A DNA stretch of 64,000 nucleotides, taken from NCBI GenBank assembly GCA_964469265.1, contig CAYXYF010000001.1:1-64000 (forward strand). Direction: 5' to 3'. Positions 1 to 7,910 of this stretch are shown one piece after another. A program made the translations under genes and the position numbers. Source of the DNA: JAEYZS01 sp964469265. GTDB taxonomy: Bacteria; Bdellovibrionota; Bdellovibrionia; Bdellovibrionales; JAEYZS01. How positions within the stretch are numbered: position 1 is the first letter of the stretch; each line of letters starts with the position of its first letter. The notes beneath the pieces were generated by a model, which was not told the origin of the DNA, made no database searches, and saw nothing but the letters and a program-made list of their open reading frames with translations.

Positions 1-824
1 TAAAGAACAAATAAGCAGATGATGGCCCAGAGCCAAACGTAGGCTGCGAAGTATTCGAGGCGGTTCTTTTTTACGGCTGTTAGGATGAGCTTGAGGCCAA
101 TTAAGCCAAATACAAATGAAGTTATGAAGCCAACGGAATAGCTTGGAAGTTTTTGCGCTAAATTTTCAACCTCACTTAATTTTAATACCGCGGCACCTAA
201 GATCGTTGGGATAGACAAAACAAAACTAAATACACTAGCTGCTCCGCCAGACATTCCAACAAAAAGACCTGCAGCAATAGTCATACCTGATCTACTCACA
301 CCAGGTAAAAGTGCGAAGGCCTGAAAGCAACCTACAATAAGGCCTTTGGAGTAAGAAATATTGTCAAACTCTTTTAAAAGCTGGTCAGGTGCTTCAGAAA
401 TCATATTGATGGATTTTGATTTAATTCTTTTCGTAAAAATTAAAATCAGCCCTGTCCAAATAAATCCATAACCTAGAACCGTTATATTCCCAAAAAGACT
501 TTCAAAGAAAGCCTTAAAAGTAAGCCCCAGTATGCCTGCAGGGATTGTTGCCAAGCAGACCATTAAAAACAACCTCATTGCTGAGTTCATTCGTCGCTCA
601 ACAACCGATCTCAAACACTCTTTTAAGACATGAATTAAAAACTTACGGAAGATAACAAAAATCGCAAGCAGCGTGGCCAAATGTAAAACGAGGTCATAGG
701 CAAGGTCGTGGATTTCGAAACCTAGAAACCTTTGAGCAAGAACTAAGTGTCCTTTACTTGAAATCGGCAGAAACTCTGCCAATCCCTGCACTATTCCGAG
801 AATGATGTCGCTCACAAAGTCCAT
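1..824 (-). CDS. uppP: Undecaprenyl-diphosphatase UppP/BacA (3' end off window)
   Basis: Integral membrane enzyme that dephosphorylates undecaprenyl diphosphate to recycle the lipid carrier for peptidoglycan and other envelope polymers. I translated this by hand: the ATG at 824 is preceded by a strong AAGGAGG, and the frame is open to the window edge (274 codons). Residues 17-26 read EFLPISSKGH, close to the family's first catalytic motif, and a PGVSRSG motif follows in the second half; the rest is hydrophobic helices. Family length is about 260-275, so only the last residues or the stop lie outside. It is the downstream gene of a minus-strand run, but the 66 nt gap to the next gene leaves room for its own promoter. 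Confidence 0.93.
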   Translation of the reverse strand, partial: MDFVSDIILGIVQGLAEFLPISSKGHLVLAQRFLGFEIHDLAYDLVLHLATLLAIFVIFRKFLIHVLKECLRSVVERRMNSAMRLFLMVCLATIPAGILGLTFKAFFESLFGNITVLGYGFIWTGLILIFTKRIKSKSINMISEAPDQLLKEFDNISYSKGLIVGCFQAFALLPGVSRSGMTIAAGLFVGMSGGAASVFSFVLSIPTILGAAVLKLSEVENLAQKLPSYSVGFITSFVFGLIGLKLILTAVKKNRLEYFAAYVWLWAIICLFVL

Positions 825-890
825 CGAGCCTCCTTAATAATCTCAAAATTGTGACATAGATGGATTAGAAGATCAAAATTAATGAATTTT

Positions 891-1283
891 TCATTTAAAG
901 ATATATCGTGCTGGATCTTCTTCACGGAAACGATATCGCAAGTCCTCGTTCTTTTCTGACACATATTTGTTGCACTTTTGGCTTAAACGGTCCACGGACG
1001 CTTCAGCTTTTAAAAGTGAAGCTGCCTTTTTACAAACTTCATCGACCATAATCTGCTGATCGTTGGATAAGGAAATGAAATAACATGAGCGCGGAATGAC
1101 CTGACGCCGAAGCTCCCATTTACAAGCTTCTGTATGTTTGCTTTTGCTATCAAACTCACCTAGTTTTTTATCAAGATCCTTAATCGACTTTGCGTTTATA
1201 AGCAGCCGAGCCCTTTCGTCGCCGTGTTTTGCGTAGCCCTCGGACATCCAAAATAATAAAACTATATACAAAATTAACCTCAT
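891..1283 (-). CDS. Small secreted/periplasmic protein of unknown function
   Basis: A 130-residue protein with an N-terminal signal peptide (hydrophobic residues 3-16, likely cleavage near residue 18) and a Lys/Glu-rich, mostly helical mature part. The mature region has four cysteines (about residues 54, 67, 84 and 103), which could form disulfides in the periplasm. I recognise no family. It begins 8 nt after the TadC-like gene on the same strand, so it is probably co-transcribed with the TadB/TadC-like pair and may work with that membrane platform. This is inference from position only. Confidence 0.6.
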   Translation of the reverse strand: MRLILYIVLLFWMSEGYAKHGDERARLLINAKSIKDLDKKLGEFDSKSKHTEACKWELRRQVIPRSCYFISLSNDQQIMVDEVCKKAASLLKAEASVDRLSQKCNKYVSEKNEDLRYRFREEDPARYIFK

Positions 1284-1291
1284 AAATCTCC

Positions 1292-1723
1292 TTAGTTCAG
1301 TTCATTTATAAACATATTTAAAATCGGACCTAAAAGTAGAAGCATGTACGCTGGAAAAAGTAGAAGCAGAAGCGGTATCATTAAAAGATAGGGCAACTTA
1401 TCGAGGTGCCGCTGCAACTCATCATGACATGACTCAACGATGTCTTCTTCAAAAGATTTTATCCGCTCATAGATACTATGACCTCTTAATCCTTCTCCTA
1501 TCAAATGAAAGAAAATAACCATTTGCTGGGAATCAAAGATCTTGTCGGCACAGCACTCCCCCTCTGTTTGATCAAAATGCTCTAGCCATCTTAGAGCTTT
1601 GAAATGGAGCAAACTGGTTTTCTTTTCCGCAAAACGGCTTAGCGATATTCGCAAAGCCTCTCCGCCTTCCAAAGACGCACGAATGTGCAAACATAACTGG
1701 AGTAAAAAGCTTAGATTTTCCAT
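1292..1723 (-). CDS. TadC-like (GspF/T2SSF-family) membrane protein, short form
   Basis: A 143-residue protein whose second half resembles the C-terminus of TadC pilus-assembly platform proteins: a soluble helical part followed by one long hydrophobic hairpin (about 110-138) with the FPAYMLLLLGPI type of ending common in TadC. The first 25 residues resemble the cytoplasmic T2SSF helix with an acidic/glycine turn. Usual TadC proteins are near 300 residues with N-terminal membrane segments, so this one lacks the N-terminal half. Its ATG overlaps the end of the TadB-like gene by 13 nt, suggesting translational coupling. It may be a minimal TadC partner; a degenerate paralogue is the alternative. 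Confidence 0.55.
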   Translation of the reverse strand: MENLSFLLQLCLHIRASLEGGEALRISLSRFAEKKTSLLHFKALRWLEHFDQTEGECCADKIFDSQQMVIFFHLIGEGLRGHSIYERIKSFEEDIVESCHDELQRHLDKLPYLLMIPLLLLLFPAYMLLLLGPILNMFINELN

Positions 1724-2448
1724 TGTCTACGCATCCCCAAGTAAAAAAATACTAATAATCCCATCACGAACATCCCAACGGACCATAAAATAACAGTTAC
1801 GTTCTCTTTAAAACCGAATCGCGATACCGCAAAACACAAGATTCCAACGTAAAGTGCGCTTAAAAAACTTATCTGAATCCGTATTTGGCGCACAATTCTT
1901 CCAGACTTACGTCGAAAAATTTCTTCAATTTTAATTTTTCTACGAAAAGCGCATAAACGCTCCAGTGTCTTGTGCGGAAAGTTCTCAATGGCGGTGAATT
2001 CTTCGCAAATTTCGCGTACGAATTCATGTGTTGTTTCGATTTTTTGTTCGAAGTGAACTGCTTCGATGATTTTTTTAAGCTTTGTTTGATTTAATTTTGG
2101 TGTTTGACGATTTGAAACTTCAAGTGAATAGCGAAAACCATTCCCCGATCGCACTTGTAGTATCAGTCTATCGAGGAACTCGACAAAATCTTGACGAAAC
2201 TGCATTTCTCGAATGAAACCAGTGACAAAAATTGTAACTCGAATGATTAGTATTACGCTTACAACTATTATCCAAACTAAAAAAGCTCGGTCACGAACAT
2301 ACAAACAAAACAACACCGTCAAAAAAGTGGTGATGATGAGCGTGTTTTTCAAAATGAGATTATCAAATGTTTTGTTTTGTTCGTTAAGAAAGTAAATCCG
2401 AACTCCGAACAGTAAACCGAAAACCAAAATTAAGATCGCAATTAACAT
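1711..2448 (-). CDS. TadB-like (GspF/T2SSF-family) membrane protein
   Basis: A 245-residue protein with N-terminal membrane segments (about 2-21, 32-50, 56-78), a basic cytoplasmic domain (about 80-195) and two C-terminal membrane segments (about 195-215 and 218-238). The domain starts with a pattern F-x-E-F-L-D-R-L-x-x-x-V-R-S-G, comparable to the FVDQMVDALTIMSNGIRAG stretch of the clear TadB at 31595. The topology is that of TadB inner-membrane platform proteins. No ATPase gene lies beside it, so it would need the CpaF ATPase at 29445 or one outside the window. Family assignment is by topology and motif resemblance, not by search. Confidence 0.55.
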   Translation of the reverse strand: MLIAILILVFGLLFGVRIYFLNEQNKTFDNLILKNTLIITTFLTVLFCLYVRDRAFLVWIIVVSVILIIRVTIFVTGFIREMQFRQDFVEFLDRLILQVRSGNGFRYSLEVSNRQTPKLNQTKLKKIIEAVHFEQKIETTHEFVREICEEFTAIENFPHKTLERLCAFRRKIKIEEIFRRKSGRIVRQIRIQISFLSALYVGILCFAVSRFGFKENVTVILWSVGMFVMGLLVFFYLGMRRQWKI

Positions 2449-2509
2449 ATCGCTGTCCTTTTTTTGTATTGAACATGCAAAAAAAAGACTTAAAAGATTA
2501 AATTTACTA

Positions 2510-2537
2510 TTGACGGAGGGGGTCGCGAGTGTAAACT
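2510..2537 (+). promoter_or_regulatory. Sigma-70-type promoter for the histone-like gene
   Basis: TTGACG, 16 nt, TAAACT: a good -35 and a moderate -10, lying 60 nt upstream of the ATG at 2597. The predicted start of transcription would put the inverted repeat at 2551-2573 inside the leader. Confidence 0.4.
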
Positions 2538-2550
2538 AAATGTAGATTAA

Positions 2551-2573
2551 CAACATTGACTAACAACAATGTT
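2551..2573. repeat. Inverted repeat with CAACAATGTT motif
   Basis: AACATTG (2552-2558) and CAATGTT (2567-2573) are a perfect 7 bp inverted repeat with an 8 nt spacer. The right arm lies in CAACAATGTT (2564-2573), the same core found twice in the Flp pilin control region at 16727 and 16846. It could be an operator or an RNA hairpin in the leader of the histone-like gene. Confidence 0.4.
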
Positions 2574-2596
2574 AAACCACCATAGGGAGGAAAACC

Positions 2597-2800
2597 ATGG
2601 CAAAGAGAAGAAAAAAAGCAGCGAAGAAAGCTACTAAGAAGACGACTAGAAAAAAAGCTACAAAAAAAGTCGCCAAGAAAGCTACTCGCAAAAAAGCTAC
2701 AAAGAAAGCGACTAGAAAGAAAGCTGCTAAAAAAGCTACAAAGAAAGCGACTAGAAAAAAAGCTACTCGCAAAAAAGCTACTAGAAAGAAAAGAAAGTAA
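2597..2800 (+). CDS. Lys/Ala/Thr/Arg-repeat histone H1-like protein
   Basis: A 67-residue protein made almost wholly of Lys, Arg, Ala and Thr in short repeats (KKAT, RKKA). Composition and repeat style match bacterial histone H1-like/HC2-like and AlgP-tail proteins, which bind DNA non-specifically through their positive charge; a nucleoid-compacting role is inferred. AGGGAGG precedes the ATG at good spacing, a promoter-like pair lies at 2510 and a strong terminator follows, so it is a single-gene unit. The internal DNA repeats make slippage and length variation between strains likely. The opposite strand also carries an open frame, which is only a by-product of the repeats. Confidence 0.8.
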   Translation: MAKRRKKAAKKATKKTTRKKATKKVAKKATRKKATKKATRKKAAKKATKKATRKKATRKKATRKKRK

Positions 2801-2821
2801 TAAGCTCAGCTTATATTTTCT

Positions 2822-2856
2822 AAAGCCTCTGGGGGTAACCGCAGAGGCTTTTTTTT
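2822..2856 (+). terminator. Intrinsic terminator after the histone-like gene
   Basis: Perfect 10 bp stem AAAGCCTCTG/CAGAGGCTTT with a 10 nt loop, followed by further T residues to 2856. Located 21 nt after the stop codon. Confidence 0.9.
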
Positions 2857-3018
2857 ACCCTTTAGACCGCCAGCCCCCCGCCCTTTCCCTGTATAGACCC
2901 CAAAAGAGGCTCTCAAACACGAAAGATCGAGCTTTCGCCTAAAGTCATTGTTTGTTTCTTTTTGAGCTTTTGATATGTTAAGCCCCATCTTATTTACTCA
3001 ATCCAAACAGAGGTATCC

Positions 3019-4260
3019 ATGACATACAAGCACATCAGAGTTCCGCAAAACGGACAAAAAATCACAATCGGATCGAATAGAAAAATCGAGGTTCCAGATC
3101 AACCTATCGTGAACTTTATTGAAGGAGATGGCACAGGCCCTGATATTTGGAATGCCTCACAACTGGTGTTCGATGCAGCTGTTGAAAAAGCATATGGCGG
3201 CAAAAGAAAAATTCATTGGTGTGAAGTTTACGCTGGCGAAAAGGCAAACAAAGTTTACGGTGAATGGTTCCCAGAAGAAACACTAACGGCTTTACGTGAT
3301 CATGTTGTTTCTATTAAAGGACCTCTCGCTACGCCAGTTGGCGGAGGAATGCGTTCTTTGAACGTTGCACTTAGAAAAGAACTAGACCTTTATGCATGTG
3401 TAAGACCTTGCAAATGGTATGAGGGAGTTCCAGCACCAGTTAAGGAACCACACAAAGTCAATATGACAATCTTTAGAGAAAACACAGAGGACGTTTACGC
3501 TGGAATCGAGTGGACCGCTGGTTCTGAAGAGTCCAACGAGTTTATCGCTCTAGCAAAGAAGTACGGAAAATATATCCGTCCAAATTCTGCAATTGGAATT
3601 AAGCCAATGAGCGAAGTTGGCAGCAAACGTTTAGTAAAAATGGCAATTGAATATGCTCTTGAGCACAAGCTTCCGTCGGTGACCCTTGTTCATAAGGGAA
3701 ACATCATGAAGTTTACTGAAGGTGCCTTTAAAGACTGGGGCTATCAAATCGCGAAGGAAGAATTTGCGAACAAGACAATCAGTGAAGATGAAGTTTGGTC
3801 AAAGCATAATGGCGTTGCACCAGATGGAATGGTTGTTATTAAAGATCGCATTGCAGACAATATGTTCCAACAAGCACTCTTAAGACCTGAAGAATACTCC
3901 GTCGTTGCCCTTCCAAATCTTAACGGCGATTACATGAGTGATGCTTTAGCAGCTCAAGTGGGCGGGTTAGGAATTGCTCCAGGCGGAAACATCGGAGACG
4001 GGCTTGCAGTATTTGAAGCAACTCACGGAACTGCACCAAAATATGCAGGCCAAGATAAAGTGAATCCAGGATCTGTAATCTTGTCTGGCGTGATGATGTT
4101 GCAATATATGGGCTGGAAAGAAGCTGCAGACCTTATTGAATCTGGAATTCAAAAGAGTATCGCTAAAAAAAGAGTAACTTACGACTTCCACCGACAAATG
4201 GACGGCGCAACACTCCTGAAATGCTCTGAGTTTGGAAAAGAAATCGTTTCTAATATGTAA
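3019..4260 (+). CDS. icd: NADP-dependent isocitrate dehydrogenase
   Basis: Oxidative decarboxylation of isocitrate to 2-oxoglutarate with NADP+. The 413-residue length matches the E. coli enzyme (416). Visible family motifs are IEGDGTGPDIW near residue 34, the substrate-binding serine stretch RSLNVALRKELD (the site of regulatory phosphorylation in enteric bacteria), HGTAPKYAGQDKVNPGS and TYDFHRQMDG. The Lys-Tyr in HGTAPKY and the Tyr/Arg in TYDFHR are the residues that bind the NADP phosphate in E. coli, so NADP is the expected cofactor. It is the first gene of icd-mdh-sucCD. Its ATG follows AGAGGTATCC. Confidence 0.97.
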   Translation: MTYKHIRVPQNGQKITIGSNRKIEVPDQPIVNFIEGDGTGPDIWNASQLVFDAAVEKAYGGKRKIHWCEVYAGEKANKVYGEWFPEETLTALRDHVVSIKGPLATPVGGGMRSLNVALRKELDLYACVRPCKWYEGVPAPVKEPHKVNMTIFRENTEDVYAGIEWTAGSEESNEFIALAKKYGKYIRPNSAIGIKPMSEVGSKRLVKMAIEYALEHKLPSVTLVHKGNIMKFTEGAFKDWGYQIAKEEFANKTISEDEVWSKHNGVAPDGMVVIKDRIADNMFQQALLRPEEYSVVALPNLNGDYMSDALAAQVGGLGIAPGGNIGDGLAVFEATHGTAPKYAGQDKVNPGSVILSGVMMLQYMGWKEAADLIESGIQKSIAKKRVTYDFHRQMDGATLLKCSEFGKEIVSNM

Positions 4261-4281
4261 TTGAGCTGAAGGAGATATATT

Positions 4282-5226
4282 ATGTTACATCGAAGAAAGA
4301 AAATTAGCGTTATCGGAGCCGGCTTTGTTGGCTCCACTTGTGCCCATTGGGCCGCTGCCAAGGAACTTGGTGATGTTGTTTTATTAGATATTAACGAGGG
4401 TTCGGCCAAGGGTAAGGCCCTTGACCTTTACGAGGCTTCATCTGTTGAGCTCTTTGATTCAAAAGTTGTCGGCACCTCTGATTATAAAGATATTCACGAC
4501 TCTGATGTTGTTATCATAACGGCAGGACTTCCGCGCAAACCAGGTATGTCACGAGACGACCTTCTTGCAACAAACGCAAAGATTATGAAAGAGGTCTGTG
4601 AAGGCGTAAGGCAGAACGCGCCGAACTCTGTTGTTATTGTTGTTAGTAACCCATTAGACGCTATGGCATTTGTTGCAAAAGAAACTCTTGGATTTCCAAG
4701 AGAGCGAGTTATCGGGATGGCGGGCGTTTTAGATAGCGCAAGATTCAGAACTTTTATTTCCGAAGAACTCAATGTCAGTGTCAAAGACGTTCAAGCATTC
4801 GTGCTGGGTGGACACGGCGATACGATGGTCCCGATGCCACGCCATTGCTCGGTGGGCGGTGTTCCTCTAACTGAAATGCTTCCTAAAGAAAGAATCGATG
4901 CCTTAGTGGATCGCGCTCGTAAGGGCGGAGCAGAGATTGTCGGACTTTTGAAAACAGGATCAGCTTATTATGCGCCAAGTGCCTCTGCAGTCCAAATGGC
5001 AGAAGCGATTCTTAAGGATCAAAAAAGAATTTTACCGTGCGCAGCCCTTCTTGATGGGGAATACGGGGTGAAAGGCCTTTTTGTCGGAGTTCTTTGTCAG
5101 CTTGGCGGAAATGGTATGGAAAAAGTTATCGAGATTAAACTCAACGACGAAGAACAAAAAGCTCTTGAACACTCAGTCAATGCAGTAAAAGAACTCGTCG
5201 ATGCATTAAAGAAGATCAACCAATAA
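4282..5226 (+). CDS. mdh: Malate dehydrogenase (LDH-like type)
   Basis: NAD-dependent interconversion of malate and oxaloacetate in the TCA cycle. The 314-residue protein has the N-terminal Rossmann motif GAGFVGS (about 13-19), an Asp-ending second strand (LLDI) typical of NAD preference, the mobile loop LPRKPGMSRDDL whose arginines favour malate over lactate, and the catalytic-histidine motif GGHGDTMVP. AAGGAG lies before the ATG, and the gene starts 21 nt after icd, consistent with one operon. The sequence belongs to the lactate-dehydrogenase-like MDH group and not the enteric type. Confidence 0.96.
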   Translation: MLHRRKKISVIGAGFVGSTCAHWAAAKELGDVVLLDINEGSAKGKALDLYEASSVELFDSKVVGTSDYKDIHDSDVVIITAGLPRKPGMSRDDLLATNAKIMKEVCEGVRQNAPNSVVIVVSNPLDAMAFVAKETLGFPRERVIGMAGVLDSARFRTFISEELNVSVKDVQAFVLGGHGDTMVPMPRHCSVGGVPLTEMLPKERIDALVDRARKGGAEIVGLLKTGSAYYAPSASAVQMAEAILKDQKRILPCAALLDGEYGVKGLFVGVLCQLGGNGMEKVIEIKLNDEEQKALEHSVNAVKELVDALKKINQ

Positions 5227-5238
5227 AGGCAGGCACGG

Positions 5239-6402
5239 ATGAATATTCATGAGTATCAGGCCAAGTCATTACTTAAAGACTTCGGCGTAAATGTATTAAA
5301 AAGCGGGATTGCAAAAACCCCTGAAGAAGCAGTTTCAGTGGCACAAAAGCTCGGTGGAAAAGTTTGGGTTGTAAAAGCACAAATTCACGCTGGCGGTCGT
5401 GGAAAAGGTGGCGGCGTTAAAGTTGCTAAAAGTCTTGATGAAGTTAGCAAATATGCCAACGCCATTATCGGAATGAACCTTGTCACACATCAGACTGGGC
5501 CTGAGGGTAAAAAAGTAAATCAAGTTCTTATCGAAGAAGGTTGCGATATCAAAAAAGAATACTATCTGGCTGCCCTTGTCGATAGAGCAACAAGTAAGGT
5601 TTCTATGATGGCATCTTCTGAAGGTGGAATGGACATTGAAGAAGTCGCAGAAAAAACTCCAGAGAAAATTATTGCAGTCTCAATTGATCCAGCAACAGGC
5701 TTCCAAGGTTACCACGCACGAAGACTTTCTTATGCTATTGGCTTGCCACAAGAACTTCATAAAAAAGCATTCCAATTTATGAAGGGACTCTATGAGTGCT
5801 TTGTTCAAAAAGATTGTGAGATGGCTGAAATTAACCCATTAGTCGAAACGAACTCGGGGGAACTTTTAGCTCTTGATGCAAAGATGGGATTTGACTCCAA
5901 CGCGCTTTACCGACACCCAGAAGTTGTTGAGATGAGAGATCTTACTGAAGAAAACCCAGAAGAAATCGAAGCTAGTAAGTACGATCTTGCGTTCATCAAA
6001 CTCGATGGCGAAATCGGGTGCCTCGTTAACGGTGCTGGTCTTGCAATGTCCACAATGGATATCATCAAACTTCATGGCGGATCTCCTGCAAACTTTTTAG
6101 ACGTAGGCGGTGGCGCTAATAAAGAAAAAGTGACTGCGGCTTTTAAAATTATTTTAAAAGACCCTAACGTTAAAGCCATTTTGGTTAATATCTTTGGCGG
6201 CATTATGAAGTGTGACATTATCGCCGAAGGTGTCATCGCGGCTTCAAAAGAAGTTGGCTTAAAGGTTCCGCTCGTCGTTCGATTAGAGGGGACCAATGTT
6301 GATCAAGGTAAAAAAATATTAAAAGACAGCGGGCTTAACGTTATTGCAGCAGAAAATCTAACAGATGCAGCTCAAAAAGTCGTTTCCGCGGTGAAAGGAT
6401 AA
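5239..6402 (+). CDS. sucC: Succinyl-CoA synthetase (ADP-forming) beta subunit
   Basis: ATP-grasp subunit of succinyl-CoA synthetase, which makes ATP and succinate from succinyl-CoA. The 387-residue length is standard. It starts MNIHEYQAKSLL, as nearly all SucC do. The nucleotide-binding QIHAGGRGKGGGVKVA stretch follows, then EINPLVE (metal ligand) and the C-terminal CoA-ligase domain with VNIFGGIMKCD. It lies 12 nt after mdh and 3 nt before sucD, so the two subunits are made from one message. Nothing unusual. Confidence 0.97.
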   Translation: MNIHEYQAKSLLKDFGVNVLKSGIAKTPEEAVSVAQKLGGKVWVVKAQIHAGGRGKGGGVKVAKSLDEVSKYANAIIGMNLVTHQTGPEGKKVNQVLIEEGCDIKKEYYLAALVDRATSKVSMMASSEGGMDIEEVAEKTPEKIIAVSIDPATGFQGYHARRLSYAIGLPQELHKKAFQFMKGLYECFVQKDCEMAEINPLVETNSGELLALDAKMGFDSNALYRHPEVVEMRDLTEENPEEIEASKYDLAFIKLDGEIGCLVNGAGLAMSTMDIIKLHGGSPANFLDVGGGANKEKVTAAFKIILKDPNVKAILVNIFGGIMKCDIIAEGVIAASKEVGLKVPLVVRLEGTNVDQGKKILKDSGLNVIAAENLTDAAQKVVSAVKG

Positions 6403-6405
6403 TTT

Positions 6406-7272
6406 ATGGCAATCTTAGTCGACAACAATACAAAGGTCATTTGCCAAGGATTTACAGGTTCACAAGGAACCTTTCACTCTGAGCAAGCTATTCAGTACGG
6501 AACAAAAATGGTTGGCGGAGTCACGCCAGGAAAAGGTGGCTCTACTCATATCGGCCTTCCTGTTTTCAACACAGTTCATGAAGCTGTCGAAAAAACAGGA
6601 GCCAATGCATCCGTAATTTATGTTCCACCACCGTTTGCTGCAGATGCGATTTTAGAAGCAATTGATGCTGAGATCCCTCTTATTATTTGTATCACTGAAG
6701 GTATACCTGTCATGGACATGGTAAAGGTAAAAAAGGCACTTTTAACTTCAAAGTCTCGCCTAATTGGTCCGAACTGTCCTGGAGTTATCACTCCTGATCA
6801 GTGCAAGATCGGAATTATGCCAGGCTATATTCACAAACCAGGTAAAATTGGTGTGCTTTCAAGATCTGGTACTCTGACCTACGAAGCTGTTCATCAGTTA
6901 TCAATGGCGGGGCTTGGTCAGAGCACATGTGTGGGGATCGGTGGAGATCCAGTGAACGGGACAAATTTTATTGATGTTCTTGAGCTTTACAATAAAGACC
7001 CTGATACGGAAGCCGTTATAATGATTGGAGAAATCGGCGGTTCTGCAGAGGAAGAAGCTGCAGAATATATCAAGCGCGAATTCAAAAAACCAGTGACAGC
7101 TTTCATTGCAGGTAGTACAGCTCCCAAGGGCAAACGAATGGGCCACGCAGGAGCTATTATTAGTGGTGGTAAAGGTACCGCCGAAGCAAAATTTGAAGCT
7201 CTTCAATCTGCAGGATGTAAAATCGCAAGATCTCCAGCGGATTTGGGTTCAACGTTAAAAGCCTCTTTATAA
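6406..7272 (+). CDS. sucD: Succinyl-CoA synthetase alpha subunit
   Basis: CoA-binding and phosphohistidine-carrying subunit of succinyl-CoA synthetase. At 288 residues it has the family N-terminus (GFTGSQGTFHSEQA), the CoA-binding Rossmann region, GPNCPGVI and the active-site histidine in GHAGAIISGGKGTA. It follows sucC by 3 nt. The codon spacing and the paired context leave little doubt. Confidence 0.97.
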   Translation: MAILVDNNTKVICQGFTGSQGTFHSEQAIQYGTKMVGGVTPGKGGSTHIGLPVFNTVHEAVEKTGANASVIYVPPPFAADAILEAIDAEIPLIICITEGIPVMDMVKVKKALLTSKSRLIGPNCPGVITPDQCKIGIMPGYIHKPGKIGVLSRSGTLTYEAVHQLSMAGLGQSTCVGIGGDPVNGTNFIDVLELYNKDPDTEAVIMIGEIGGSAEEEAAEYIKREFKKPVTAFIAGSTAPKGKRMGHAGAIISGGKGTAEAKFEALQSAGCKIARSPADLGSTLKASL

Positions 7273-7362
7273 AACACTTACGCCCGTCCATCGGCTCCAG
7301 CGCGGCGTAAAGAGTGAATATATTTTGAGTGGATGCCAAAAAAAGAAAAGGATAAGCAAACA

Positions 7363-7785
7363 ATGGAAAAAACATTTTCAATCATAAAACCGAATGCAAT
7401 TAAGAAGAACGCTATCGGCGATATCATCTCAATGTTTGAGGCTAACGGACTTACAATCGCGGCTGCAAAATTAACAGTTTTAACAAAGGCAAAGGCTGAG
7501 GAGTTCTACGCTGAACATAAAGAAAGACCATTCTTCGGTGAGCTTGTGGACTTTATGACTTCTGGCCCAGTTATGCTTATGTGTCTTGCTGGTGAAAACG
7601 CTATTGCAAAGAACAGAGAGATTATGGGAGCAACTGATCCTAAGAAAGCAAATTCTGGCACTATTCGTTCAAAGTTTGGTGATAACGTGGGTGAAAATGC
7701 AGTTCATGGTTCAGATTCGCCTCAATCTGCTGAGCGAGAGCTTTCTTTATTTTTTGAAAAATCTGAAATTTGTAATCTCAATTAG
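7363..7785 (+). CDS. ndk: Nucleoside diphosphate kinase
   Basis: Transfers the gamma phosphate of ATP to other NDPs. The start at 7363 (MEKTFSIIKPNA) is chosen over an in-frame ATG 30 nt upstream. It gives 140 residues, the normal family length, and has AAGGAT at good spacing. The phosphorylated histidine is His115 in NAVHGSDSPQSAEREL, and the KPNA and Arg/Thr substrate residues are present. It lies 90 nt after sucD, a pairing that makes sense because succinyl-CoA synthetase and Ndk exchange nucleoside triphosphates. Confidence 0.95.
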   Translation: MEKTFSIIKPNAIKKNAIGDIISMFEANGLTIAAAKLTVLTKAKAEEFYAEHKERPFFGELVDFMTSGPVMLMCLAGENAIAKNREIMGATDPKKANSGTIRSKFGDNVGENAVHGSDSPQSAERELSLFFEKSEICNLN

Positions 7786-7803
7786 TTCCAAGGAATTTTT
7801 ATA

Positions 7804-7835
7804 TAGGACTTAGGGCTAGCTAGCTCTAAGTCCTA
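7804..7835. other. Long perfect hairpin after ndk
   Basis: TAGGACTTAG (7804-7813) pairs with CTAAGTCCTA (7826-7835), and the loop itself contains the palindrome GCTAGCTAGC, so about 13 base pairs can form. No T-run follows on plus, so it is not a classical intrinsic terminator. It may stabilise the 3' end of the TCA operon message or be a protein site. Confidence 0.5.
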
Positions 7836-7910
7836 ACACACCAAACCATAAATTCTCCCCGAAAATAACCATCATTGTATTGAACTTAAGCTCTTGTTAA
7901 AAATATATAG

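Noticed and set aside
2572..2772. Open frame antisense to the histone-like gene
   Set aside because: It is the mirror of the Lys/Ala repeat (Phe/Leu/Ala/Val repeats), without a ribosome site; composition explains it.
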